A stretch of DNA of 64,000 nt, taken from contig NZ_FUYV01000019.1 in NCBI RefSeq assembly GCF_900168165.1, positions 1 to 64,000 of the forward strand, written 5' to 3'. Positions 18,003 through 28,200 of this stretch are shown here, one piece after another. Both the position numbers and the translations under genes were made by a program. Numbering within the stretch: position 1 is the first letter of the stretch; each line of letters begins with the position of its first letter. This DNA is from Alkalitalea saponilacus. Lineage in GTDB: Bacteria > Bacteroidota > Bacteroidia > Bacteroidales > Marinilabiliaceae. A model generated the notes under the pieces. The model had not been told where the DNA came from, searched no databases, and saw only the letters and a program-made list of their open reading frames with translations.

Positions 18003-18320
18003 ATCGCTTTCTTATTCTACCTGGTTTTTTGTTTATAAAACACACTAAAAATAGCGTCCCGAAAACATACTACCTCTCATTTACTGTCTGAATTACAAAA
18101 ACTTTCAGTGTCTAATAATTCAAAAACTCATACCATGAAATATAATTTCCGATAAAATTAAGACTTTTTATACTTGAATCCATGAAATTTATACAAAAAT
18201 ATCCTGAATAGGGTGGTTATCATTGTTTTTTCAAATGAACCCATTTACAGGAGTGCAGGTTCTGAATTCTAAACAATAATAGGGGATTTCTAAAATTTGT
18301 GGTATTTTTTATGTCAGAAA
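18003..18320. other. Intergenic region before the hairpin cluster
   Basis: No gene, hairpin or repeat was seen in this AT-rich stretch upstream of hemA. It should contain the hemA promoter, which I could not place. Confidence 0.5.
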
Positions 18321-18492
18321 GATGCCAGGGCTAACGCCCCTTGGTAAATTGGATTGGGCTATGCTGCTACGAAGACATCAGGGCTACGCCCCTAATTTAA
18401 TATAGGGACTTCCTTATCTACGAAGATATTAGGGCTACGCCCCTAAAGAAAACAGTTCGTTTATATTTCACGAAGATATTGGTACGACACCT
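18321..18492. repeat. Solo right-end hairpin repeats of the transposase element
   Basis: An 86-base unit (18321-18406) contains AGGGCTAACGCCCCT at 18327-18341 and AGGGCTACGCCCCT at 18380-18393. It is nearly identical to the right end of the two elements that follow (18756-18845 and 19578-19665). A third hairpin copy with the CTACGAAGATATT leader lies at 18431-18444, and a decayed one at about 18470-18492. There is no left end, so this is an orphan end. Confidence 0.75.
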
Positions 18493-18619
18493 CAATCCTT
18501 TGATTAACCGGGGATGACATTTTGCTATGTTTGGTACAATGTCCTTTTGTCAAAACAAGATGGTTTTACCGATAAAATAACATGAATACATCCATTGTAA
18601 TTCAATGCTCATTATTTTT

Positions 18620-18845
18620 AGGGGCGCTAGCCCTGTAATCTTCGTAGAAAAAGTGCTAAATATTGGAAATGGAGGGGCGCTAGCCCTGAAATCTAATCAT
18701 TAACCAATCGATTTTGTTCATAGGTGTTTCATGGGCATCGGTGTTATGATAGTAAGATGCCAGGGCTAGCGCCCCTTGGTAAATTGGATTGGGCTATGCT
18801 GCTACGAAGATATCAGGGCTACGCCCCTAAATTTATTAATATAGG
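18620..18845. mobile_element. Internally deleted, MITE-like copy of the IS200/RAYT-type element
   Basis: The left part has two hairpins, AGGGGCGCTAGCCCT at 18620-18634 and 18673-18687, with the spacer GTAATCTTCGTAGAA. The right part has AGGGCTAGCGCCCCT at 18762-18776 and AGGGCTACGCCCCT at 18815-18828. Only about 75 bases separate the halves. They begin GAAATCTAATCATTA, matching the bases at and just after the transposase stop in the full copy (GAAATCTATTCATTA). This indicates a derivative that lost the gene and kept both ends. Confidence 0.7.
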
Positions 18846-18954
18846 TTGTTTCATTTCTACGAAGAGACTAAAGCCCAAATAAAAAAAAGGAAATGTAAAA
18901 AAGGGGCGAGAACCATGTTGAATCCCTTGAACATAAATCTGTTAATCATAGATA

Positions 18955-19665
18955 AGGGGCGTAGCCCTGTAATCTTCGTAGAATAGGAGGTTAATAACGA
19001 AAATGGAGGGGCGCTAGCCCTGAAATCTATTCATTATCATGCCAATCGAAAAGGTATTTTGGATCATACTCAACATCAAATTTCTTTAGAAAATTCAAAT
19101 ATTCATCTTTAAACGATTGCTTTTTGTGATGCTCAGGTTGATTTAAAATATATTTAACCACCTTGTCAATATGTGATTTGGAATAGGTAAATGCTCCATA
19201 ACCATCTTGCCAGCTGAAAAATCCATGAATATATTTTTTATTATTTAACCAATTAGATGAACCGGATTTTATTTGTTCTACTAATTTAGATACAGATATA
19301 ATTGGATGTATGCCAACTAAAATATGCGTGTGGTCAGGATTGCAATAAATTGCATAGGTTTTTGATTTCTGATTGCTAATAATTCCACAAATTACTTTTT
19401 CCAGTTCAATTCTGAATCTTTCTCTAATAAGGTTTTCTTTCCCTTTTACGGTGAAAACGTACTGAACGTAAAGTTGGGTGTAGGTGTTAGCCATGTTGTT
19501 GCATTTTATTATCTAAATATAATTGTTTATTTTTTTAGTATGAATAGAATTTGGTGAATTTTGTTTTATGAAAACAAGATGCCAGGGCTAACGCCCCTTG
19601 GGAAATTGGGTTGGGCTATGTTGCTACGAAGATATCAGGGCTAAAGCCCCTAAATTTAATATAGG
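18955..19665. mobile_element. Full-length IS200/RAYT-type element with paired hairpins at each end
   Basis: The left end has AGGGGCGTAGCCCT (18955-18968) and AGGGGCGCTAGCCCT (19007-19021). The transposase gene occupies 19027-19494. The right end has AGGGCTAACGCCCCT (19584-19598) and AGGGCTAAAGCCCCT (19637-19651), followed by TTTCATTTCTACGA and a decayed copy. The hairpins point inward as mirror images. IS200/IS605 elements carry subterminal hairpins instead of inverted repeats, and RAYT genes sit among REP doublets; this block fits both descriptions. Exact ends are not defined. Confidence 0.7.
19027..19494 (-). CDS. Y1-type transposase, IS200/IS605 TnpA or RAYT-like
   Basis: A 155-residue HUH-class single-strand transposase. 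The metal-binding HUH motif is His55-Thr-His57 in CNPDHTHILVG, and the nucleophile is Tyr115 in VVKYILNQPEHH, with the helper Gln119 four residues on (Y-x3-Q, as in IS200/IS605 TnpA). The WQDGYGAFTYS segment is also typical. All key residues are present, so the enzyme may be active. No TnpB follows. The gene begins with ATG at 19494 and ends 5 bases from a hairpin repeat. Its surroundings hold about ten related hairpins and an internally deleted copy, the arrangement seen around REP-associated transposases. I cannot decide between a mobile IS200-like element and a domesticated RAYT. Confidence 0.85.
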   Translation of the reverse strand: MANTYTQLYVQYVFTVKGKENLIRERFRIELEKVICGIISNQKSKTYAIYCNPDHTHILVGIHPIISVSKLVEQIKSGSSNWLNNKKYIHGFFSWQDGYGAFTYSKSHIDKVVKYILNQPEHHKKQSFKDEYLNFLKKFDVEYDPKYLFDWHDNE

Positions 19666-19907
19666 TTGTTTCATTTCTACGAGGATGCCAAGACTATCGC
19701 CCACATTTTAAAATACTGATATAATAGTCGCGAAAATCAGTAAACCTTAAAACAGGTCATGTAATTTTTATATTGAGCTAAAGAAATAAACTATATCGGG
19801 CATAAAATTTGCTGTTTGAGCGATTAGCAGTGGAGTTTTGTCCTTATTTTTCATAATTTCGTATTCAGATGTTTTAATACTAATAATACCTTTCAAACTT
19901 TAATATA

Positions 19908-20267
19908 ATGAAGAAGTTTCTATATTTTTTCGGACTATCAATACTGGGTGTATTGATATTTACCGGGTGTGATAAAGACGATGATTTTGATGATGCACTT
20001 TTGACAGGGAAATGGCAATCAGGAACACTATTTGAACGCTACTTTGCCAACGGAACCGGCTACAGATGGAATACTGCAGATGATGTTCGTGAGGATGAAG
20101 CTCAGGATTTTACATGGACACTTGTAAAAGACGAATTAACACAAATCCATATTATGGAAATAGGTGGCAACGTGCCTCGTTACTATTCAGTAACTGAACT
20201 CACGAGTACGCGCCTCAGATACGAAGGTCATGGACGCAAATATTCATTTACGAAAGTAAATAATTAA
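19908..20267 (+). CDS. Small lipoprotein, possibly lipocalin-like
   Basis: A 119-residue protein with an SPII signal peptide ending at the lipobox IFTGC (Cys21), followed at once by KDDDFDD, an acidic run typical of surface-exported lipoproteins in this phylum. The remaining 90 residues look like a small beta-barrel fold: LLTGKWQSGTLFERYF, FTWTLVKDELTQIHIME and STRLRYEGHGRKYSFTKV alternate as strands. The LTGKW opening resembles lipocalin-like domains. The AsmA-like gene starts 54 bases later and may be co-transcribed. The function is unknown. Confidence 0.7.
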   Translation: MKKFLYFFGLSILGVLIFTGCDKDDDFDDALLTGKWQSGTLFERYFANGTGYRWNTADDVREDEAQDFTWTLVKDELTQIHIMEIGGNVPRYYSVTELTSTRLRYEGHGRKYSFTKVNN

Positions 20268-20321
20268 AACAATATTTGATTTACTAATCCCAACCTAAAT
20301 AAACAATGTAATTTTATCCTG

Positions 20322-23300
20322 ATGAAGAGATATATAAAACCTGCTATCATAACCGTACTATCGATTCTGGTTGTTCTGTTTATAATTATCAGCGTTGCTT
20401 TATGGCTGGTTTTCACTCCTGAAAGACTTACCCCCATCGTCAGAAATCAGGCTGAAAAACATATGCCTTACCAAACTGAAATTGGGGAGGTGGAACTCAC
20501 ATTTTTCAGCACATTCCCTCAATTTGGTTTAAGAGTTAATGACCTTACCATTCTCAGTCCATACAGCGGAGCTACAAATGATACGCTTCTTCACGCAGGA
20601 CAGTTTACAGGAATAATTGACTTTAAAGCATGGTGGAAAAATGATCAGGTGGTCATTGAAAAAATCGTCTTGAAAAATGGACTTGTCAACCTATTCACAG
20701 ACTCTACCGGAAATTCTAACTTCTCTCTGTTTCTTGATGAAAATGAGAAAATAAAAGATGAAACCGATGAAAAAGAAAAAAGCGATTCAGAATTTTCATT
20801 TGACCTAATCAACATAAAAAGAGCTGATTTTGACAACCTGAACATTTATTATACCGACCTTACTTCAAATATCGTGACCGAAGTCACCCAACTTTCCACC
20901 TCCATTACCGGAAAAATGGAAGAAGACAACATTATTGGCTCCATCGACCTTAAAAATGCCAATATCATTTTCCAAATGGAGGAAATGTATACAGAAGTGG
21001 GCAATTTGGCAGCCACGGGCGACTTTGGCATTCAGGGAGATGAAATCACCGGAAGTTTTGATATCAAGCGTGGAAATGCCATCTACCTCTACGATACCAT
21101 GGAAGCCATAGTGAAGAACTTTTCCGGTTCAATTTCAGGAACCATGCTACCCGACCACATTGTAGGGAATATAAACATTTCGCAATCGCTGATAACATTT
21201 GGGTACGATGGAGAAACTTACCTGGACAATGCATCTGTTATAATTGATGCTCCTTCGTCAACATTTATTCCTTCACGGGTATTTCTCAATCTGGATAATG
21301 CGAAAGCATCAGTTAATCAACTGGCTGCACATGTTTCAGGAACTATGGAAGTGGACACTTCCGGCATCATACATACAGATATGGGATATCAGCTGGAAAA
21401 TTGGCGAATCAGGGAAATTATAGCCATGATTCCACCAGCATTTCATGAATACCTTGAAGGAATTGAAACTGATGGATTAGTCAGTTCAACTGGAAAAATA
21501 ACGGGCATTTATAGTGATTCGGTGATGCCACTGATGGATATTAAATTACAATTGAAAAACGGAAGCTTTAATTATGCTGAATACCCGTTACCATTGCGAA
21601 ATATGAACGGTGACGTTCATATTTTCACCGATCTGGCCGATGATGCAAGATCTTTTGTGAGAATTAACAGATTCAATGCCTCCACGACAAACTCATCTTT
21701 TACCACATCAGGCGTTATTAACCGTTTATTTTCTGATATTCATACCAATTTAAGTACTAGTGCTAATTTATGGATGGAGGAGTTTAACCATCTGATTCCG
21801 GAAGAACTCAACACCAGTATGAAAGGCCGTTTGAACGGACGTATCCGTTCAAACTTTACCATGTCACAAATGGAGAATATGGAACTTGAAAAAATGAAAC
21901 TTTCAGGTTCTGCCACATTCACCGAATTTGAAATGGTATACGATACCATTTCGCTAAAAGCAACCGGTTCTAAACTTGATTTTGCACTTCCGAATCCCGA
22001 TTTCTCGGACAAAAATCCGGGTTTTGCTCAAATTAAGTTCTCAACATCCGATTTTTTTGCAAGCGTTAATGAAAACATGCAAACCACCGTTAAAAACGGA
22101 GAACTGCTTCTTGAAACCTCTGATTTCAGAGATTCAACCAGAGTTCCTCAGGTGATTTGCACTTTCAATTTGGAAGAGTTGTACGCCGAAATGGATACCA
22201 TTCGTTTATCCATTCGTCAACCAAACGGTAGGTTTACGCTTGCTCCAATGGCCGAAAATCCGGAGCAACCCGACATCGAATTATATTATAAAGGTGATTA
22301 TCTGGAACTGTTTGCAGGTGAAAACAACATTGAAATTGGAAAAGTTGATTTAAGAACCGGATTACAACATGTTGCACCCAGTGAGGAAGATTTTTTTATG
22401 CAATGGTTGATTAATGGCTTCTTGGATATGAGTGATGCCAATTTCGCTTTGCATGCACTCTCCTACCCTGTTCAAATACCTGTGGTTAAAATGGATTTCG
22501 ATCCGGAGAACTTCAATTTTAAGGAAGGGCGAATGATTATTGGAAACTCTGATTTTTATTTGGCCGGAGAGATGAGAAACATTCTATCATGGGTTCGTGG
22601 GGACTCCATCCTTACAGGCCGGTTCAATTTTGATTCAGAAATAACCGATGTCACCCAACTCATGAGCCTGACCAGTGGATTGGGAATTGAAGAATCTGTT
22701 GAAAATTTGGATGAAAAAACCAGTGCAGACATCGCCAATAATGGAGAATTTACAGGTCCTTACATGGTTCCACAGGGGGTCGATTTTATTTTACAAAGCA
22801 ACATCAGAAAAGTAACATTTGGTGTTGATACGGCCAGAAATGTTTTAGGAGAAGTAATCATAAACGATGGAATACTTGTACTTCAGGATCTCACCTTCAG
22901 CACTTCAGCTGCAGATATGCAAATGACATCAATTTACAGAACACCACGGAAAAACCATCTCTATCTGGGGCTTGATTTCCACATGTTGGATATTCAAATC
23001 AACGATCTGTTAAATTTGATTCCGGATATTGATACCATCATGCCAATGCTTCGTTCCTTTGATGGTACCGGGGAGTTCCATATAGCAGTTGAAACCTATA
23101 TGGACTCCACCTATACTTTAAAAATGTCCACTTTGAGGGGTGCATCATCAGTTGTTGGTAACGATTTGGTGCTAATGGATGGAGAGACATTTGGCCAAAT
23201 TGCCAGGAGGTTTTGGTTCAGCAGAAGAGCCGAAAACAAAGTGGACTCTTTGTCTGCTGAGTTTACCATTTTTGAAGACCAAGTGGATATTTACCCGTTT

Positions 23301-23594
23301 TTAATAGTTATTGACAGATACGGTGCAATTATATCAGGAAACCATAATCTGGATATGACATTTGATTATCATATATCACTGGTGAGGTCTCCGCTTCCAT
23401 TCAGATTGGGCTTAAATGTTCGTGGAACTCCTGACAAGATGAGGTACGGATTACGATGGCCACGCTACGGAAGATACTACAGACCATCATCCCAACGGCT
23501 TGTGGCCAACAAACAGCTTGAATTAAGAGACATCATCCGTCAGTCCTTGTTGCAAAACATTAGACGTAGAGAAGAAAATCAGAATCAGGAATAA
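20322..23594 (+). CDS. AsmA/TamB-type inner-membrane anchored protein
   Basis: A 1090-residue protein with one N-terminal membrane helix (about residues 10-32) and a very long periplasmic region made of repeating beta strands. The opening (RQAEKHMPYQTEIGEVELTFFSTFPQFGLRVNDL-type sequence, about 45-80) matches AsmA N-terminal domains, and the last third (DFHMLDIQINDLLNLIP, HISLVRSPLPFRLGLNVRG) matches the AsmA C-terminal region. Such proteins form grooves that carry lipids between membranes. The C-terminus is basic and polar (RRREENQNQE). It is followed by a strong terminator. The length is larger than E. coli AsmA but usual for Bacteroidota. No other lipid-transport gene is next to it. Confidence 0.85.
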   Translation: MKRYIKPAIITVLSILVVLFIIISVALWLVFTPERLTPIVRNQAEKHMPYQTEIGEVELTFFSTFPQFGLRVNDLTILSPYSGATNDTLLHAGQFTGIIDFKAWWKNDQVVIEKIVLKNGLVNLFTDSTGNSNFSLFLDENEKIKDETDEKEKSDSEFSFDLINIKRADFDNLNIYYTDLTSNIVTEVTQLSTSITGKMEEDNIIGSIDLKNANIIFQMEEMYTEVGNLAATGDFGIQGDEITGSFDIKRGNAIYLYDTMEAIVKNFSGSISGTMLPDHIVGNINISQSLITFGYDGETYLDNASVIIDAPSSTFIPSRVFLNLDNAKASVNQLAAHVSGTMEVDTSGIIHTDMGYQLENWRIREIIAMIPPAFHEYLEGIETDGLVSSTGKITGIYSDSVMPLMDIKLQLKNGSFNYAEYPLPLRNMNGDVHIFTDLADDARSFVRINRFNASTTNSSFTTSGVINRLFSDIHTNLSTSANLWMEEFNHLIPEELNTSMKGRLNGRIRSNFTMSQMENMELEKMKLSGSATFTEFEMVYDTISLKATGSKLDFALPNPDFSDKNPGFAQIKFSTSDFFASVNENMQTTVKNGELLLETSDFRDSTRVPQVICTFNLEELYAEMDTIRLSIRQPNGRFTLAPMAENPEQPDIELYYKGDYLELFAGENNIEIGKVDLRTGLQHVAPSEEDFFMQWLINGFLDMSDANFALHALSYPVQIPVVKMDFDPENFNFKEGRMIIGNSDFYLAGEMRNILSWVRGDSILTGRFNFDSEITDVTQLMSLTSGLGIEESVENLDEKTSADIANNGEFTGPYMVPQGVDFILQSNIRKVTFGVDTARNVLGEVIINDGILVLQDLTFSTSAADMQMTSIYRTPRKNHLYLGLDFHMLDIQINDLLNLIPDIDTIMPMLRSFDGTGEFHIAVETYMDSTYTLKMSTLRGASSVVGNDLVLMDGETFGQIARRFWFSRRAENKVDSLSAEFTIFEDQVDIYPFLIVIDRYGAIISGNHNLDMTFDYHISLVRSPLPFRLGLNVRGTPDKMRYGLRWPRYGRYYRPSSQRLVANKQLELRDIIRQSLLQNIRRREENQNQE

Positions 23595-23615
23595 GCTAAA
23601 TGACATTGAATGTAA

Positions 23616-23648
23616 AGAGGGGTGTGCAAAAGCACCCCTCTATTTTTT
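23616..23648 (+). terminator. Rho-independent terminator after the AsmA-like gene
   Basis: AGAGGGG pairs with CCCCTCT around a TGTGCAAAAGCA apex (23616-23641), followed by a T-rich run. Confidence 0.85.
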
Positions 23649-23798
23649 GAAAAACATCATAAATTGGGACTACACACCCTATAAAAAAGCAGATCTTTCA
23701 ATAAAATCACTCAATATCAACCTTACACACAAAAAAAACATAAAATTAAAATCACTAAAACACAAAAACTATCACAAAAACACCACGAAAAACTTCAA

Positions 23799-23830
23799 TT
23801 TGTAATTGTCCTGATTTTTCACGATATTTG
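23799..23830 (+). promoter_or_regulatory. Predicted promoter of ddh
   Basis: TTTG at 23799-23802 and GATATTTG at 23823-23830 (one mismatch to TAnnTTTG) are separated by 20 bases, the spacing expected for the Bacteroidota sigma factor. It lies about 93 bases before the ddh start. Confidence 0.5.
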
Positions 23831-23922
23831 TACTTCGATAATTAAAAATGTATCCGGAAAACAAAGAGAACCATCAATTTCTGATTCCGGAAATCATGAA
23901 AACCATAAAATAACCAGGTATT

Positions 23923-24828
23923 ATGAGCAAAATCAGAGTAGCAGTAGTGAGTTACGGGAACATTGGCAAATTTTCGGTTGAAGCCATTCAGGCTGCACCC
24001 GATATGGAACTGGCAGGCGTTGTTCGTCGTGCAGGCTCCACAGGCAATAATCCTCCGGAACTGGCCAACGTTAAAGTTGTTTCAGATATTTCAGATCTAG
24101 GAAAAGTGGATGTGGCCGTGTTGTGTTCACCAACCCGCAGCATTCCCCAGGTTGCCAAAGCCATTATGGAAAAAGGCATTTGCACAGTTGACAGTTTTGA
24201 CATCCACGGTGAGGAGATGTGGAAGCTACGTTCACTATTGGACGAGACCGGGAAAAAACACAACTCAAAAGCCATTATATCAGCAGGATGGGATCCTGGC
24301 AGCGACTCAGTTGTGCGTACACTTTTACTGGCCATGGCTCCCAAAGGCTTGACCTACACCAATTTTGGCCCCGGAATGAGCATGGGGCATTCGGTTGTTG
24401 CTAAAGGAAAAGATGGCGTAAAAGACGCACTTTCGATGACCATTCCTACCGGAACCGGTATTCACCGCCGCATGGTGTATGTTGAACTGGAAGAGGGAGC
24501 AAATGCAGAAAAAGTAGCAAAAGATATTAAAGCCGACAGCTATTTTTGTAACGACGAAACCCATGTGATTCCCGTTCCAAGTGTAGATGACCTAAAAGAT
24601 ATGGGACACGGCGTATTGCTTGAGCACAAAGGTGTTTCGGGTAAATCCCAAAACCAGTTGTTCGAGTTTCATATGAGAATCAATAATCCGGCGCTTACCA
24701 GTCAAATATTGATTTCATGCGCCAGAGCTGTGTTGAAACAACAACCAGGAGCCTACACCATGCCTGAAATTGCACCAATTGATTATTTATACGGAGATAA
24801 AGAAGCTTTGTTGAAGAAGCTTGTGTAA
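23923..24828 (+). CDS. ddh: meso-Diaminopimelate D-dehydrogenase
   Basis: A 301-residue NADPH enzyme that makes meso-diaminopimelate from tetrahydrodipicolinate in one step, for lysine and peptidoglycan. The N-terminal Rossmann motif is VAVVSYGNIGKFSVEAI (residues about 6-22), followed by VVRRAGS. The substrate region includes AGWDPGSDSVVRTLLLAM and FGPGMSMGHSVVAK, and the C-terminus has HMRINNPALTSQILISCARA. Its length is close to the family's 320 residues. It stands alone between two terminators with its own promoter. One-step diaminopimelate dehydrogenases are known in Bacteroidales and some others; nothing suggests recent transfer. Confidence 0.95.
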   Translation: MSKIRVAVVSYGNIGKFSVEAIQAAPDMELAGVVRRAGSTGNNPPELANVKVVSDISDLGKVDVAVLCSPTRSIPQVAKAIMEKGICTVDSFDIHGEEMWKLRSLLDETGKKHNSKAIISAGWDPGSDSVVRTLLLAMAPKGLTYTNFGPGMSMGHSVVAKGKDGVKDALSMTIPTGTGIHRRMVYVELEEGANAEKVAKDIKADSYFCNDETHVIPVPSVDDLKDMGHGVLLEHKGVSGKSQNQLFEFHMRINNPALTSQILISCARAVLKQQPGAYTMPEIAPIDYLYGDKEALLKKLV

Positions 24829-24858
24829 ACGGAAGAAAGTTTGTTGCAAATAGACCTT

Positions 24859-24890
24859 AAAATGCGGCTTCGAAAGAAGCCGCATTTTTT
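24859..24890 (+). terminator. Rho-independent terminator after ddh
   Basis: AAAATGCGGCTTC and GAAGCCGCATTTT pair around a short GAAA loop, then a T run. Confidence 0.9.
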
Positions 24891-25290
24891 ATGCTCATAA
24901 TGTTGCAAACCTGAATCAAAAAGAAGAAAAACAGTGAAACCTGAATTCTCTTTCCGGAAGTAAAACCTTAGGTTAATATCTTAACTTATATTTAAATTAA
25001 CTACCTTTTTGTTTCCGCGTCAGAATCGCAATATAAAGGTTGAAACTTTTGCTGTGTCATGTACGTACTTAATATTGATAATGAACTTTTTTCAGACAAC
25101 TAAAACTATTTATCATAGCTACTTTTGAATAGGTAGAGTTTTTTTGTGTTTTTGTTATGAAATGTTAATTTAATTTCGTATTATTAAACTTGAATACCAG
25201 AAATATAATAGCATATGGTTCCAATCAGGGTAAATTTGCTCATATCATTAAAATATAAAAAGTAATATTTATAGAAACTGAAAACGACCT
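24891..25290. other. Intergenic region upstream of the sensor kinase
   Basis: About 400 bases of AT-rich sequence without a coding frame. Two exact TAnnTTTG matches lie here, TACTTTTG at 25120-25127 and TAAATTTG at 25231-25238, so there may be two promoters for the kinase. No hairpin or repeat was seen. Confidence 0.5.
25231..25238 (+). promoter_or_regulatory. Bacteroidota -7 element for the sensor kinase
   Basis: TAAATTTG fits TAnnTTTG and is 52 bases before the ATG at 25291. Confidence 0.4.
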
Positions 25291-28200
25291 ATGCTGCGCG
25301 TTATTCTAACATACATAATCTTCATATTTTCATCACTTTGTTCCATCGCGCAGAACCAGAACAAACAGTTTATCCAGTTTACCACAGCAACAGGACTCTC
25401 TCACAGTCATGTGAGAGCCATTTACCAGGACAGGTTTGGATACATGTGGTTTGGCACAGGTGACGGACTTAACAGATTTGATGGACACAACTTTAGGGTA
25501 TTTACGGCAGGATTAACACAATATGAAGGTCTCATTCATCCATCAATCAATGATATTTCAAAAAAGAACGAAGATGAGATGTGGATTTGTACATCTCTGG
25601 GAGTTTCCATCTATAACCATAATACTGATGCTATTTATCCTTTTCACTATTTCCAAAATCAAAATATTGAACGCTCCTTTACCGACTCAAAAAGCAATGT
25701 TTGGTTTGGTTCACAAAACGGCCTTTTCAAATACATCCCAGAAAAAGATACAATAATAACATTTACACATTCTGAATCACCCAACAGCTTATCCCATAGT
25801 CAGGTGAGATCAATTTTTGAAGATTCGTCGGGGAATCTGTGGATTGGAACAAATAATGGGCTAAATCTTTATTTACCAGAAGAAAAATCATTTAAATGGT
25901 ACGATACTGATTTTAAAGGAGAAGTCCGTTCAATTGTTGAAGATAAGAATAATAGACTATGGATTGGAGTTAGCAGAGATGGAGTATATGAGTTTAAGAA
26001 TTACTTAGCACTTCCGGAGAATGGAACTTTCTCAAAGCTAATAAATAGCAATGTTAATAAATTAATAATTAGAGATAACCAGTTATGGGTTGGAAACAGT
26101 TCAGGTGGTAATGTTACAGTTGTTGATCTTAACTCCGTTACGAACAACAGAGAATCAATTAAATACAGCACTTATGCTCATTATCCTCAAAACATGTGGG
26201 GTTTGAGTGATAACAATATTTCAAGCCTGTATAAAGACAAGAATGGGGACATTTGGATTGGAACCTATAGCGGAGGTGTAAATTTATATAGTGCACGAAT
26301 AAAGCAATTCAGGAATTACATCGTAAATCCGGTACCGGGTATGTCAATCAGCAGCCATTTGATAACGTCATTTCTGGACGATGATGATTATTTATGGATT
26401 GGTACAGGCGTCGGCCTTGATAGATTAAAAAAGGAAACAGGCGAAATCAGAACATTTTACTCCTCCTCCTATTCTTCCGGAACATTAAAAGGTGAAGGAG
26501 TTTTAGCTCTTTACAGAGACAGTAGGGATAATTTTTGGGTAGGAACATGGAATGGTGGATTAAATCTGTTTAACCCCGATACAGAAACTTTTAAAACATA
26601 CACACCATCAGAAAACCCCGGATCAATTTCAAGCCCACATGTATTTGCCATTAAGGAAGATCAAAACAATAATTTGTGGGTAGCAACCAATCATGGAGGA
26701 TTAAACCGGTTTGATTATGAAAATGAAAACTTTGAGGTATTTAGAAATAATCCTGATGATCCTTATTCATTACCTCACAATTCTGTAAATCATTTTTTTG
26801 AAGCATCAGATGGGACACTTATGCTAACCTGCTATTCAGCTTTTTCAATTTTAAATAAAGATTCGGGCACTTTCACTAATTTCATACACGATCCATCAGA
26901 TCCTAAAAGTTTAAGAAGAGGTCAGGCATTATTTGTTTTCGAAGATAGCAATAACAACATCTGGGTTGCCGGAAATCTGGGACTAAACTTGTTTAATAAA
27001 GAAGATGGTACATTTATCCACTACACTACCTATCATGGTTTGCCAAACAACACCATTCAGGGAATACTGGAAGACGATCATAAAAACCTATGGATAAGCA
27101 CCAATAAAGGGATTGCTAAATTTATTAAAGGAGCTGATACACCTCAAAAACCCAACTTCAGATTATACGATCAGTATGACGGACTCGCGGCCGATGATTT
27201 CAGACCAAGAGCGGCAAAAAGGGGGACAGATGGATATATGAATTTTGGAACTTCAAGAGGTTTTGTAAGATTTCACCCTGACCACATTCACGACAATCCA
27301 ATTCCACCCGAAATAATAATAACAGATTTTCATGTTTTTGGAACTGATGAAAATGAGAATATTGAAGAGCAACTAGGAAAGATTAATGTTAACACTATTG
27401 ATGAAATCCTTCTCAAGTATAGACAAAACAACATAACTATCTTTTATTCGGCCATTAATTATCTGAATCCACAAAAGAACAGTTATAAGTATCAACTAGA
27501 AGGGTATGAAAGCCAATGGCACGAAGTTGAAAACAGACGCTTTGCAACTTATACAAACCTTAACCCCGGAACATATACATTTAAAGTTGCCGGAACAAAC
27601 AATGACGGGGTTTGGAGTCTGGAACCAAAAGAATTGAAAATCGTTATAATACCGCCATGGTGGCAAACGCAATTATTTAGAATTGCGACAATACTATTTA
27701 TTCTGCTGTGCGTATATCTTGGAATCCAGTACAGGTTTAGGGCTATTCGACGCAGAAACATTGAATTGGAAGAGAGTGTGGCAAAACGAACCGTAGAACT
27801 CTCCGAAACAAATGCCTTATTGGAAGAATCAAAAGAAGAGATTACATGCCAGAATTATGAACTGGAGCGTCATCGAAACCAATTGGAAGAGTTAGTTACC
27901 GAAAGAACTAAGGAGCTAATTAAGGCCAAAGAACAAGCTGAAATTTCGGACAGATTAAAAACAGCCTTTTTGGCAAATCTGAGCCATGAATTGCGTACAC
28001 CCATGAATGCCATCGTTGGTTTTTCTAATCTTTTGGTTCAGCCTGACCTGGACAATGAAGAGAAGAATTCTTACATCCAGATGATAAACACCAATACAGA
28101 CACCTTATTAACCTTGATAAATGACATCCTTGATATTTCTATGATTGAAACCAATCAGTTAAGCCTGACCAAACAATGGTTTGCCGTAAGGCAAATAATG

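Noticed and set aside
18321-19705. CRISPR array
   Set aside because: The repeats are palindromic and vary in spacing and orientation, with no regular unique spacers and no cas genes.
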